Source: Natrialba asiatica DSM 12278 (lineage in GTDB: Archaea; Halobacteriota; Halobacteria; Halobacteriales; Natrialbaceae). From it: DNA of 64,000 nucleotides. Of the stretch, positions 41,721 to 51,015 are shown in pieces. A program made the translations under genes and the position numbers. Location of the stretch: positions 207,852 through 271,851 of the forward strand of contig NZ_AOIO01000021.1 of the NCBI RefSeq assembly GCF_000337555.1. Direction: 5' to 3'. The first letter of the stretch is position 1; each line of letters starts with the position of its first letter. The notes beneath the pieces are model-generated. The model did not search any database and was not told where the DNA came from. It saw only the letters and a list, made by a program, of their open reading frames with translations.

Positions 41721-44182
41721 TGTTTCACCGTGAGTTTCTCGCTTTCGACGCCTTTCACGTCCAGATCGAAGCTCGCGTCGTCGGGAGCCACGTACTCCAG
41801 GGCTGTTTCGTCGTCGCTGGAGACCTCGGCTTCCCACTTGACGAACCACTCGCCGTCCATCTCGACGACGGTCGCGCCGTCCGAGAGGTCGGTCGGCTCG
41901 GCCGAGACGATCTCGGTAATTTCGAGGGTCTCGTTCGTTCCCGAGTTGTTCTCGACGACGACGGAGACGGCCTTGCCGTCGCCGTTTGGCTTGACCTCGC
42001 GCTCGACGAGGACGTTGTTCATGATGCGGGCGATCGCGTCGTCGATGTTCGGTTCGTCGCGGTCGGTGACCTCGGCGACCTTCGTGGCCATCTCGGGGAG
42101 GATCGTCCCGAGGACGTTCTGTTTCTTCCGGCGCTTTTGCATCGACCGGCGCTTGTTGAGGAAGCTCTTCAAGTCGCGAGCGGCCTCGCGGATCGCGAGT
42201 TCGATTTCGTCCTCGATTTCGGGGACGTTCGCGACGGCGTCTTTCGACTCGCTCGTGAAGGGGACGTTCGTCGAGGCGACGTGAACCATGATGACGACGG
42301 GGCCGTTCGGCAGGCCGGAGCCGCCGGGCTGGTCCAGTCCGTAGTTGCGCCAGCCGATAGATTTGACCACGTCGGTCGTGGCGCACGCGCCGCGCTGGTA
42401 GACCAGCGGGACGCGGTTTGCAAAGCGCATTACGTTCGCGCTGCCCTCAGCGGGCAGGTCGTCGCCGTAGGCGATGCCGGCCTCGACGATGAACGGATCG
42501 CCGCCGTGGACCTCGGCATCGCGGGTCGCCGAGGCGTAGAAGTCGGCGTCGAACTCCTTCTCGAGGCCGGCCTCGATGAGGTCGGCGGAGATGGGCGAGA
42601 GACACCGAGTCGGCGGGGCCATAATGTCGGTCGCGCGCATTCCGTCGACGAGATCGCTGGTCGCATCGCGGTCGCCCTCCAGTTCGCGCACGAGCGGCGG
42701 GTCGTCGGGGACGGTCACCATCACGTCCCAGATCGCCTCGGTGATGTTCTCGCGAGCCGTATCGCCGAAGGCGACGTCGTCGTACTCCTCGGTGAGCTCG
42801 GCGGCGCGGTCGACGTACTCGCGGAGCGTCCGGTGGGTGAGTCGGTGGCGCGGGTCGTCGTCGGTCTCGTCCTCGAAGGTGCCGGCGAGGCGGACCGAGA
42901 AGGCCTGCACGATCTCGTCGTCCTTGCGGGTGCTCGTGGCGTCGTCGGCGAGATCGTAGAGGTCGGCGACGAGCCGCGACTCGTCCGTGTCGGTTCCGGA
43001 CGCGTCCGCAACGGAGTCGTCAGTCGGTGCGGCGTCGATGAGCGCGAGCCAGACGGCATCGACGGCGTTCTCGCGAACGGTGTCGCCGAAGGTCGTTCCG
43101 TGGTCTACTTCGACGGTATCAGCGGCCGAATCGACGATATCAATCAGCTCGTGGTGGGCGAGTCGCTCGCGGCTCGCGACCTCGGTCTGGATGGCCTCGG
43201 CGAAGGCGGCCGTCGCGTCGGGACCTTTGTTCGCGGTGGCGTCCGTAACGGCCGCTTCGAGATCGAGCGCTTCGTGGTTCGCAGGCGGCCGCCAGCGCAT
43301 CTCCCGGCCGTAGTGGCGGTCGCGGAACGCGCCGATGACCGACTCGGCGGTCTTCTTCCCGACGCGGGTGAACTCCTCCTGCAGGAAACCGGAAACCGTC
43401 TGGGAGTCCGTCGCGGCGAGCATCTTGATCACGGTCCCGAGTTCGACGCCGTGGGGGTGGGGACGGATCTCCTCGGTCTCCTCCGGTAACTGATCCGTCG
43501 CGCGCTCGAACTTGAAGTGTGAACTCGGTTCGCGGAGTTCGAGCCGCGCGTGCGGGTTGACGACCGCCGTGTGCTGGATGTAGTCGTGGAGTTGCTGGCG
43601 AGCGCGCATGTTCGCCTCCATCTCGAGTTCGATGCGCGTGCCGTGGGGACGATCCCACGTCGTCGTTTCCTCGACGCTGATCTCGGGTTCGTTGTCGTCG
43701 GTGTCGACGATGAGTTCGAAGTACTGTGCGTCGCTTGCGCCTTCGGTTCGGCTGGTGATCTTCGCGGGCTTGCCGCTCGTCAGTTGCGAGTAGAGGACGG
43801 CGGCGGAGATCCCGATCCCCTGCTGACCGCGTGACTGTTCGCGGGCGTGGAAGCGAGATCCGTAGAGGAGCTTCCCGAAGACCTTCGGCAGTGATTCCTT
43901 GGTGAGCCCGGGTCCATTGTCCTCGACTATCAGGCGGTAATAGTCGCCTTCCTCCTGAATCTCGACGTAGATGTCCGGGAGAATACCGGCTTCCTCGGCG
44001 GCGTCTAAGGCGTTGTCGACGGCCTCCTTGACGGCCGTCACGAGGCCCCGAGCGCCGCTGTCGAAGCCGAGCATATGCTTGTTCTTCTCGAAGAACTCGG
44101 CGATGGAGATCGCCTGCTGGCTCTCTGCCAGCTCCTCGGCGATCCCCGGCTCATCACCGAGTGTCGACTGGAACGACGTCAT
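41717..44182 (-). CDS. top6B: DNA topoisomerase VI subunit B with a large acidic insertion
   Basis: ATPase subunit of topoisomerase VI, 821 residues, against about 530 in Sulfolobus. The GHKL domain is clear ([46 protein letters not shown]), and the transducer follows. Between the H2TH region and the rest is an insertion of about 200 acidic residues (about 310-515) that contains two copies of a 38-residue unit with the core F-G-D-T-x-R-E-N. Haloarchaeal subunits are generally long, so a similar insertion is expected in relatives. Two ATG codons are adjacent (44182 and 44185). Confidence 0.95.
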   Translation of the reverse strand: MTSFQSTLGDEPGIAEELAESQQAISIAEFFEKNKHMLGFDSGARGLVTAVKEAVDNALDAAEEAGILPDIYVEIQEEGDYYRLIVEDNGPGLTKESLPKVFGKLLYGSRFHAREQSRGQQGIGISAAVLYSQLTSGKPAKITSRTEGASDAQYFELIVDTDDNEPEISVEETTTWDRPHGTRIELEMEANMRARQQLHDYIQHTAVVNPHARLELREPSSHFKFERATDQLPEETEEIRPHPHGVELGTVIKMLAATDSQTVSGFLQEEFTRVGKKTAESVIGAFRDRHYGREMRWRPPANHEALDLEAAVTDATANKGPDATAAFAEAIQTEVASRERLAHHELIDIVDSAADTVEVDHGTTFGDTVRENAVDAVWLALIDAAPTDDSVADASGTDTDESRLVADLYDLADDATSTRKDDEIVQAFSVRLAGTFEDETDDDPRHRLTHRTLREYVDRAAELTEEYDDVAFGDTARENITEAIWDVMVTVPDDPPLVRELEGDRDATSDLVDGMRATDIMAPPTRCLSPISADLIEAGLEKEFDADFYASATRDAEVHGGDPFIVEAGIAYGDDLPAEGSANVMRFANRVPLVYQRGACATTDVVKSIGWRNYGLDQPGGSGLPNGPVVIMVHVASTNVPFTSESKDAVANVPEIEDEIELAIREAARDLKSFLNKRRSMQKRRKKQNVLGTILPEMATKVAEVTDRDEPNIDDAIARIMNNVLVEREVKPNGDGKAVSVVVENNSGTNETLEITEIVSAEPTDLSDGATVVEMDGEWFVKWEAEVSSDDETALEYVAPDDASFDLDVKGVESEKLTVKQ

Positions 44183-44412
44183 CATCTCCCTGTACTAACG
44201 GGGAGGCTAAAAGGTGTGTGCAACCGGAGTGAAAGTGATACCGGTCTGTGTGATTTTGGCCGACTGTTCACACGGGCTCAATTCGCTCGTTTAGCAGTTC
44301 GAACTCGGTCGTCGCTACGGCCACCAGTTCCCAACTATCAGGTTCGTGATGGTGTCTTTCACCTTACAAAGGTTTAACCACGAGCGAGACTGTATCTTGG
44401 ACGAGAGGAGCC

Positions 44413-45048
44413 ATGGATTCAGACGACACCGACGAGCACCGGGTCGACGAGGGCACTGGACGACCACACGAAGAGAACGACACCGGTGTCGGCACGGACG
44501 AGACAAACTCACGCCCAGCCGACGGCAGCGACGACGAGCTGCGCGCCACGGCCGCCGAGGAAGTCGACCAGCGCATCGTCGACCTACTCTCGTGGATCCT
44601 CGACACAGAAACCCGCGCAAAGATCTACGTCCACCTGCTCGCACACCCGGCCAGCACCTCCGAAGAGGTCGCCAAAGGTACCGGCCTCTACCCGAGCACC
44701 GTCCGCGAAGCCCTCGCAGAACTCCACACGGAAGACCGCGTCACCCGACAGAAACGAGCCAGCGAGGGCGCGGGCAACAACCCCTACGAATACACCGCCA
44801 TCCAGCCGAGTGAACTCGTCGGTGGCGTCGTCGACCAGGTACAGCAGGAACTGAACACGATCTTCACGCTCGATCGCGTCCTCGACCGGTCGACCGAGGG
44901 CGACGACGAGACTATCGACGGGTCCGACCCCGTCACGATCACGGTCGACAACGACGAACAGGAGCCAACGGCCCCCAGCGACGACCGGACAAGCGAGTCG
45001 ACCGACGACGACCGCGACTACGACCACGACCACAACTCCTCCGAGTAA
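44413..45048 (+). CDS. Winged-helix transcription regulator
   Basis: A 211-residue DNA-binding protein. The centre is a winged helix (DTETRAKIYVHLLAHPASTS, VAKGTGLYPSTVREALAELH, RVTRQKRASEGAGNNPYEYT), flanked by an acidic N-terminus of about 45 residues and a strongly acidic C-terminal tail ending in DRDYDHDHNSSE. It is a common haloarchaeal regulator class with no known ligand. It is divergent from top6B with 230 bp between, where TATA-like gtttaacc lies near 44372-44379. The ATG at 44413 is the natural start. Confidence 0.8.
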   Translation: MDSDDTDEHRVDEGTGRPHEENDTGVGTDETNSRPADGSDDELRATAAEEVDQRIVDLLSWILDTETRAKIYVHLLAHPASTSEEVAKGTGLYPSTVREALAELHTEDRVTRQKRASEGAGNNPYEYTAIQPSELVGGVVDQVQQELNTIFTLDRVLDRSTEGDDETIDGSDPVTITVDNDEQEPTAPSDDRTSESTDDDRDYDHDHNSSE

Positions 45049-45200
45049 AGTGAGTACGGACGCGACTCACCCCGCCAGCAGCCACGCAGGCTCTCCCGTC
45101 GTTCCACCCCTTCGCCTTCGGTACCGTTCGTTCGTCACACTCAATTAGTCGGCCACTCCACTCGACCGCAACGCGACGCACACCTCCGTTTTCGTTCCCG

Positions 45201-46310
45201 CTACGCCTCACCCTCGAGTTCAAGCACGGCCGGCCGCTCGAACTCGCGATCACGATCGACGGCCCGGACCGTCGTCGTCGGCCAGGTGTCGGTCGTCGTC
45301 AGCACGCTGCACTCGTCGGCGGTGACGAGTACGGTGTCTTCGCTTTTCGCGCCCTGAACGGTCGGGTTCCAGGCGTAGGCCATCGGCTCTGTGACCGGTG
45401 CCTCGTGGTCCGGCGTGGCGATCCACTCCCGGCCGGCGAAGCCGGCAGCGCCGCCCTGGTGGTGGTGCTCCCACTCGCCCGCGTGACCGACCGTCTCGTA
45501 GGCGTGTTGGATCGATTCGAAGACAGCGCCGGCCGTCCCACCGGCGTTGGCTACCTCCTGCGTCGCTGCGAGCGCCGTGGCCTCGACGCGAGCAGCAGCC
45601 TCGTGGCGATCCGCGAGCCACGCCGGCGGGTCGAATGCGACAGTCCGAGTACAGCTCGCGTGCAGGCCGTCTCGCTGTGCCGTCACCGAGACGAGTACGT
45701 AGTCCCCAAGTACGGCATCGGTCGGCGTGTAGTGGCGATACTGCTGGGCGCGCGTTGCGCCGCCGACGAGGACGACCGGGGCCTCGATATCGCGGGCCGA
45801 CAGCGCAACCCGCAACGCCGAAGCGACCTCGCGCTCGCTGTCGTCGGCGCGCAGTTCCCGACAGACGGATTCGACGGCGGCCGCCGTCTCCTCGCCGAGC
45901 CGCCGGTAGCGCTCGCGGTCGCGTTCGGTCAGCGGTTGTCGCAACGGCGTCGGATCGATCCGCTCCAGGCCGGGAACGTCGATATCGGCAGCAGCGTCCT
46001 CCCCGATGCCGACGCGGGCGGCGATCGCATCGGCGAGCGAACCGGTGTACCAGTCGAACTGCTCGACGGAGACGGCATCCGTGTCGAGGTCGGGAAGCTC
46101 CTCCGCCGCGATCCGATTCGCTTCGTTGTTCGCCGTGACGACCCGCAGCGCCCTTCCGTCGTAGCCCACCGCGGCAACGCCGGTCGGTGCCTCGCGGTCG
46201 ATGACGCTATTGCCGCCCGTCAGCCAGGCGAACGAGTTCGGCTCGGCGAACCACACCGAGTCGAACTCGTGGGTGGCGAGATAGGTGTCGAGTCGCTCGC
46301 GTTTGTCCAT
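45201..46310 (-). CDS. M24 (aminopeptidase P fold) protein lacking metal ligands
   Basis: A 369-residue two-domain protein with the creatinase N-terminal domain and the pita-bread fold. The metal-site positions are changed: where active enzymes have V-I-D-F-G and S-D-M-T-R-T, this one has LVSVTAQRDGLHASCTRTV, so both Asp ligands are Ser208 and Cys220. The Glu of L-E-P-G is Asn315 in YAWNPTVQG. His283/284 and Glu324 in SEDTVLVT remain. It is therefore probably not a metallopeptidase. It may bind a substrate or partner instead. The ATG at 46310 is the natural start; an inverted repeat lies 69 bp upstream. Confidence 0.82.
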   Translation of the reverse strand: MDKRERLDTYLATHEFDSVWFAEPNSFAWLTGGNSVIDREAPTGVAAVGYDGRALRVVTANNEANRIAAEELPDLDTDAVSVEQFDWYTGSLADAIAARVGIGEDAAADIDVPGLERIDPTPLRQPLTERDRERYRRLGEETAAAVESVCRELRADDSEREVASALRVALSARDIEAPVVLVGGATRAQQYRHYTPTDAVLGDYVLVSVTAQRDGLHASCTRTVAFDPPAWLADRHEAAARVEATALAATQEVANAGGTAGAVFESIQHAYETVGHAGEWEHHHQGGAAGFAGREWIATPDHEAPVTEPMAYAWNPTVQGAKSEDTVLVTADECSVLTTTDTWPTTTVRAVDRDREFERPAVLELEGEA

Positions 46311-46378
46311 GCGAGGTGCTGGCGTGGTGGGGCCTTGAATGCGGCGGACCCTTTCGCTGGACGGCACAGGCCGGGTAT

Positions 46379-46399
46379 CGTGTACGTAGAACGTACACG
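46379..46399. promoter_or_regulatory. Inverted repeat, candidate operator
   Basis: The arms cgtgtacgt and acgtacacg (9 bp each, perfect) are separated by aga. The site lies 69 bp before the M24-like gene (minus strand) and 227 bp before ctaA (plus strand), in a 315-bp gap (46311-46625) without other features beyond a TATA-like actatag near 46450. Symmetric 9-bp arms with a short spacer are typical for dimeric regulators. Confidence 0.5.
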
Positions 46400-46625
46400 G
46401 ATGCGAGCATCGACGAGCGGGGACGATCGATCGGAGCGATATGCAGACACTATAGTAGCCACCGGCAGTCAGTGGACACCTACTGGTATAACTGCCGTGC
46501 GGTTAGTGTGGAAACCGTTTCAGTTGTTACTACCGAGACGGAACTCGACGGGTACGTGTTCGGGCGACTTTGACTGCGGCTGACTCGGGCAATGTAAGTA
46601 CGGCTGGTCCTAACTCCCGTTATCC

Positions 46626-47477
46626 GTGTCGTCCGACAGTCAGACCTCCGACGTGAGACCTCGCTCGCTGATCGCTCGGTTCGGCTTTCGACACCTGCTC
46701 GCGGCGACGCTCGCACTCGTTGCGGGGACGATTCTCCTCGGGATTGCCGCGAAGGCGACAGGGTCGGGACTCGCCTGCCAGCAGAACTGGCCGCAGTGTG
46801 ATGCCGGACCGTACAACCTGTTGCCGGCGAACCTGCCCAGTTTCTACGAGTGGTTCCACCGATTCGTCGCCATGTTCGCCGGGTTCGCCATCATCGGCTC
46901 TGCGATTTCTGCCTGGCGCAGCCCAACTGTCGACCGCCGAGTCGCAGCACTGGTCGTTCTCGGGATGGTTCTCACGCCGGTTCAGGTCTACCTCGGTCGG
47001 GCGACCGTCACCCAGTATACGATGGACATCCTCTCCCTGCACTTCTGGACCGCAATTCTGATCTTTACGATGTTCGTCGTCGCGACGACGCTCGTCTGGA
47101 AGAAATCGCTGTCCACAACCCACGTACGCGGCGCACTCGGCATCGGTTTGCTCGCCCTCCCGGCGCACGTCGCTCTGAGCCCGACCGATCTCGGGGTGGT
47201 GACCGAGTACACGCCGACGATGCAACTCCTCCAGTACGGCGTGACGCTGACGCTGATCGCTGCAAGCATCGTCGCCACCATGACCGGTCGCTGGCGATAC
47301 GAGGACCGCACGCTGGTGGGACTGCTTACCGGAACGACCGTCCTCGCACTCGCCGTCGCCTACCTCGGTCGCCGCACAGTAATGACGTACAGTACCGTTC
47401 TCGATCAACTCTACGTCGTCCTTGCGGCTGCGTTGGCGCTCGCGTTCGCCGCAGGTATCTATCGTAGTCGCCAGTAG
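46626..47477 (+). CDS. ctaA: Heme A synthase (CtaA/COX15 family)
   Basis: Oxidises heme O to heme A for terminal oxidases. The 283-residue membrane protein has about eight helices in two halves. In the first half the extracellular Cys pair (GSGLACQQNWPQC, Cys51 and Cys58) and the heme-ligand His78 (YEWFHRFVA) and His139 (LSLHFWTA) are present. In the second half the equivalent helices read LLQYGVTLTL and LDQLYVVLAA, with no His. So only one of the two heme sites may remain. The start is a GTG at 46626. It faces away from the M24-like gene. Confidence 0.88.
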   Translation: MSSDSQTSDVRPRSLIARFGFRHLLAATLALVAGTILLGIAAKATGSGLACQQNWPQCDAGPYNLLPANLPSFYEWFHRFVAMFAGFAIIGSAISAWRSPTVDRRVAALVVLGMVLTPVQVYLGRATVTQYTMDILSLHFWTAILIFTMFVVATTLVWKKSLSTTHVRGALGIGLLALPAHVALSPTDLGVVTEYTPTMQLLQYGVTLTLIAASIVATMTGRWRYEDRTLVGLLTGTTVLALAVAYLGRRTVMTYSTVLDQLYVVLAAALALAFAAGIYRSRQ

Positions 47478-47601
47478 CCCGTTCTCGCCGTCAAGTCGAC
47501 CGCACATCGTTCGACGCTGCCCTTCTCTTATAAATAACTTCGATATCTAACGGGATTCTTCTTGTAAGTCCATGTGAATGTGTGCGTGCGAACAATTTGT
47601 A

Positions 47602-48453
47602 ATGAGCCTCATCGCAACCGTCGCCGTCCCCGCATCGGCGTTCCCACTTGGATCGCTTCTCGACACCACGTCCGTCCCCGAGGCGACGATTTCTATCGAA
47701 ACGGCGATTCCGACCGGCGATAGTCTCATCCCCTATCTCTGGGTCCCCGCCGCCATCGCCGACACTGTCGTCGCCACGCTCGAGACGCGGTCAGTCGTCA
47801 CCAACGTCTCTATCCTCGACGAGTTCAGCGAGACGGTTCTCGTGGAAATCGAGTGGACCGACGGCATCAACGGGATTCTCGCCTCGATTCGGGAGAGCGA
47901 TGCGCTGGTGACGGATGCCGTTGGCACCGCAGATCGCTGGACGTTCCGACTCTGGTTTCCGTCCTACGATGCGCTCTCGCAGTTCTACAGGGGCTGTGTC
48001 GACTGCGAGATCCCGATCGAACTCGTCCGACTCCACGAGGCCGTCGGCCCGACCGACGGCGACCGATTCGGGCTGACCCAGCCACAGCGGAGCCTCGTTG
48101 TCGCCGCCTACGAGGCGGGCTATTTCGACGTGCCGCGCGAGACGACGCTGGTCGAACTCGGTGCCGAACTCGGGATTTCCGACTCGGCGGTTTCACAGCG
48201 GCTTCGGCGTGGGCTCTCGACGCTCATCGGGTCGACGCTCGCTATCGATCCACACCAACCGACGCAGTCTCAGTCCTGCCAGCGATCGAGTATCGACCCG
48301 ACACTGCGCACTGCCCGGCCGCTGGATGGCGGGTCCGAGTATCGATACGACGAGACGGCGCCGGCCACCGGAGGTGACGACCCCCACGACGGCGGCCAAA
48401 CCGAACCCGAACCGACCGCGGATCGGCCCGAAAGCCGAAACGAGACGGACTGA
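47602..48453 (+). CDS. Bacterio-opsin activator-type HTH regulator
   Basis: A 283-residue transcription regulator. The N-terminal half has the strand-rich domain typical of Bat-like haloarchaeal regulators, and the C-terminus holds the HTH-10 domain: LTQPQRSLVVAAYEAGYFDV, then VELGAELGISDSAVSQRLRR. A disordered acidic tail follows (from about residue 215). Members control many genes, including bacterio-opsin in Halobacterium; its target is unknown. The ATG at 47602 (MSLIATVAVPA) is the usual start. A TATA-like ttataaata lies at 47528-47536, about 70 bp upstream. Confidence 0.85.
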   Translation: MSLIATVAVPASAFPLGSLLDTTSVPEATISIETAIPTGDSLIPYLWVPAAIADTVVATLETRSVVTNVSILDEFSETVLVEIEWTDGINGILASIRESDALVTDAVGTADRWTFRLWFPSYDALSQFYRGCVDCEIPIELVRLHEAVGPTDGDRFGLTQPQRSLVVAAYEAGYFDVPRETTLVELGAELGISDSAVSQRLRRGLSTLIGSTLAIDPHQPTQSQSCQRSSIDPTLRTARPLDGGSEYRYDETAPATGGDDPHDGGQTEPEPTADRPESRNETD

Positions 48454-48563
48454 ACGCGACCACAGGCGAACTGAACGTCGGCAGCAGTGTCGGAGACGCG
48501 GGTCGCGGCCAGCCCGCAACCGCAATCGCGGCCGTTATGGGACTCAGTCTCCTTGCTCTATCC

Positions 48564-49202
48564 GTGCAAACCGTCACCGACAGGACGAGTAACCCGTTCG
48601 GACTCAGACCACCGTTCGACCGCACCGGCGCAGACGACCGAACGGCCGTCTTCGGCTACGGTGACGCCAACGCTGATTTTCACGTTATCGGCGACCATCC
48701 CGGCGTCCACGGCGGGAAACGAACCGGCGTCCCGTTCACCGAAACCGAGGCCGGCCTCGCGATCCAGACCGCCCTCCGCGACGTCGACCGTCCTTTCGTA
48801 ACGGGGCCACGGGAGCGGCCCGAACTCGACAACTGCTACTGGAGCTATCTGCACATGTGCTGTGTACCGGACGGTCACCAACCGACCGAACAGGGATATG
48901 CGGATCTCGAGCGGTACTTCGACGCCGAATTACGGGCGATCAATGCGCACATCCTGTTGCCGGTCGGTGAACGCGCGACCGATCACGTTCTTCGGGAGTA
49001 TACGACGCAGCGCCGGCGCGTCGATCTCGACATGGCCTCACTACACGCCGGCGACCTCCGCGGTCGCGGGTTCATGGTCGTTCCGATCAGGGACCCCACG
49101 ACGTGGGAACACGGCGATCGGGCGGCGCTCGTGGACAAACTGACCGCCGTTCTCGAGAGCGACTATCGGCAGACGAAAGGCGTCGCGACGCGGGTCGGAT
49201 AG
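48564..49202 (+). CDS. Uracil-DNA glycosylase-superfamily protein
   Basis: A 212-residue protein of the UDG fold. It shows VFGYGDANADFHVIGDHPGV with motif 1 as G-D-H-P-G, then the region RTGVPFTETEAGLAIQ, and the strand NAHILLPVGERATDH. There is no clear Fe-S cysteine set. Removal of uracil from DNA is likely but not certain. The start is not clear: a GTG at 48564 gives VQTVTDRTSNPFGL, which fits the N-terminus I expect; the ATG at 48537 would add nine residues. It follows the Bat-type gene by 110 bp on the same strand and converges with the J-domain gene. Confidence 0.75.
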   Translation: MQTVTDRTSNPFGLRPPFDRTGADDRTAVFGYGDANADFHVIGDHPGVHGGKRTGVPFTETEAGLAIQTALRDVDRPFVTGPRERPELDNCYWSYLHMCCVPDGHQPTEQGYADLERYFDAELRAINAHILLPVGERATDHVLREYTTQRRRVDLDMASLHAGDLRGRGFMVVPIRDPTTWEHGDRAALVDKLTAVLESDYRQTKGVATRVG

Positions 49203-49206
49203 GCCG

Positions 49207-50889
49207 TTAGCGGCCGAAATGCTTCCTGATTGTCGCCCGTAGCGGCAATCCGAGTCCGCCGACGATCGGCAGCACAACGAAGGTGACGAGTTCGACCGGT
49301 AGCGTCGCGGAGTCAGTCGCTCCGAGAGCGAAGCCACAGAGCGGGGCCAGGACTGGCAGGACGTACAGGTACGAGGGCGTCCAGCCCGGCCCGCGCCTCG
49401 TGTGGCCGACGATAACGGTGAACAGGAACGGCATCAGCACCGCGCCGGCGAGCAGCGGGCCGCCGACGAGCGTCGTCGAGATGGTAAGTGCGATCGAGAG
49501 CAGGATCGTCTCGTCGATCGACACCGGGTCCCAGGACGCCTCGCGCCAGCCGAGACGCACGACGACGAGCGCGACGGCCACGACGCCGACGAGGCCGGCT
49601 AACGCGGCGTACCACTGCACCGGCCCGACCGGCGGCGCGACGAGTTCGGATCTGACGATGAACTCGGTCCCGGTGTCGATGCCGTAGCGACTGCTCGTGA
49701 TGGCCGTCCAGAGGCCGTTCGGATCGGTTCCGATAGCGAGCAGGTCTGCCCAGAGCGTCTCGAGTGCGGTTCGGTTGCCGAGCGCGAAGTCGCCGAGCCC
49801 GAGCACGTAGATGAGCACGGAGAGCCAGAGCAGCGTTAGCCCGAACCGTTGGCGACGCCACCAGCGGACGGCGGCGTTGTTCCGGAGCCGTCGGAATCGG
49901 GTCGCGTGTGCGTCAGCGTTCGAGTCTGTGCCCGCGTCCGTTCCCGTCTTGGTGTCGGTTCGGGCGGTTTCTGAACGGGTTTCGGTCCCAGTCCCTGACG
50001 ACGAGGACCGCCGCCGCTTCCGTCGCTGGGTCGTCCCCGTCCCGGTCCCGGTCCCAGCCGACGCCGACGCGGCACTCGTCGTTCCACTCGGCGACTGACC
50101 GGTTCCGGTGCCCGCGTCCGACCCACCTGTCTTTGAGCCCGTACTCGTCTCCGTTTGCGATGCGCTCGCCCCCGCGTTCTGCGTCGGATTCGAGCGTGAC
50201 GACCCCGAACGCGAACCGGTACTCGACCCCGACGACCGTGCTGAACCCGCTGCGTTCGACGAACTCGTTTGCGACCGTGATGTCGACTCACTCGAGTTCG
50301 AGGAACGACCGGTTGAGCGGCCAGTCGTGCTCGACGAATTGGTGTTGGCGTTGGCGTTGGTGCTAGTGCTAGAGGACGAACTAGTGCTGGAACTCGACGC
50401 AGAGCGAGCGCGCGACCGTGAATCGGAGCCGGAGCTACGACCGTTCGTCGCCCGGTTACTGCGGCGGTTGCCATCGCCGCTACCCGTCCCCGTTTTCGTC
50501 TTCGTTCGCTGCTTTCGCGTTCGCTGTTGCTTCGTCCCTGTTCTCGACCGCGACGATCCGCTGCTCGTTTCGCCGCTCGAGTTCTCGCTCGAAGCAGCCG
50601 TTGAACTCGTGTCGTCGGTATCAGTATCGGCCCAGATATCGGGTGAGGGAATGCCGCTCGTCCGCTTTGCGACGTAATCCTTGTGTCCGAGCCGATCGTA
50701 GGCCTGGCGCTCGACCGGGTCGCTGAGGATTTCGTAGGCTTTCTTGACGGCGACGAACTGCGCCTGTGCGCGGTCGTCGTCGTTCAGATCGGGGTGATAG
50801 ACGCGGACCTGCTCGCGGTAGGCCTCCTTGAGTTCATCTTGGGAGGCGTCGGCAGAGAGTTCGAGAAGGTCGTAGAAATCCTCAGTCAT
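49207..50889 (-). CDS. J-domain membrane protein with a long disordered linker
   Basis: A 560-residue protein with three parts. Residues 1-70 form a J domain with the HPD motif (YREQVRVYHPDLNDDDRA). Residues about 85-340 are low complexity, made of Ser, Thr, Gly, Arg and Lys, with runs like STSSSSSTSTNANANTNSSS and GTGTGTGTT; the codons form short-period repeats. From about 350 there are five or six membrane helices and a short C-terminal tail. The J domain should stimulate DnaK ATPase at the membrane. The membrane part is not recognised. The ATG at 50889 follows the family start; AT-rich promoter sequence lies at about 50935-50945. Confidence 0.85.
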   Translation of the reverse strand: MTEDFYDLLELSADASQDELKEAYREQVRVYHPDLNDDDRAQAQFVAVKKAYEILSDPVERQAYDRLGHKDYVAKRTSGIPSPDIWADTDTDDTSSTAASSENSSGETSSGSSRSRTGTKQQRTRKQRTKTKTGTGSGDGNRRSNRATNGRSSGSDSRSRARSASSSSTSSSSSTSTNANANTNSSSTTGRSTGRSSNSSESTSRSQTSSSNAAGSARSSGSSTGSRSGSSRSNPTQNAGASASQTETSTGSKTGGSDAGTGTGQSPSGTTSAASASAGTGTGTGTTQRRKRRRSSSSGTGTETRSETARTDTKTGTDAGTDSNADAHATRFRRLRNNAAVRWWRRQRFGLTLLWLSVLIYVLGLGDFALGNRTALETLWADLLAIGTDPNGLWTAITSSRYGIDTGTEFIVRSELVAPPVGPVQWYAALAGLVGVVAVALVVVRLGWREASWDPVSIDETILLSIALTISTTLVGGPLLAGAVLMPFLFTVIVGHTRRGPGWTPSYLYVLPVLAPLCGFALGATDSATLPVELVTFVVLPIVGGLGLPLRATIRKHFGR

Positions 50890-51015
50890 AAACGATCGAG
50901 AGCGTACTGTCTAGAGTGGCGTTATTCGTGAACTGTTATAATATCAGTGTTCTCGTTGTTCGCTTTTTCTTAGTAATAGTGTGTTGTTTCAAACACATAC
51001 CGGGACGATGACGAG

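Noticed and set aside
41534..43489. A 651-codon plus-strand frame antisense to topoisomerase VI
   Set aside because: It is the shadow of the A and B subunit genes, which have clear motifs. The antisense product has no fold-like pattern.
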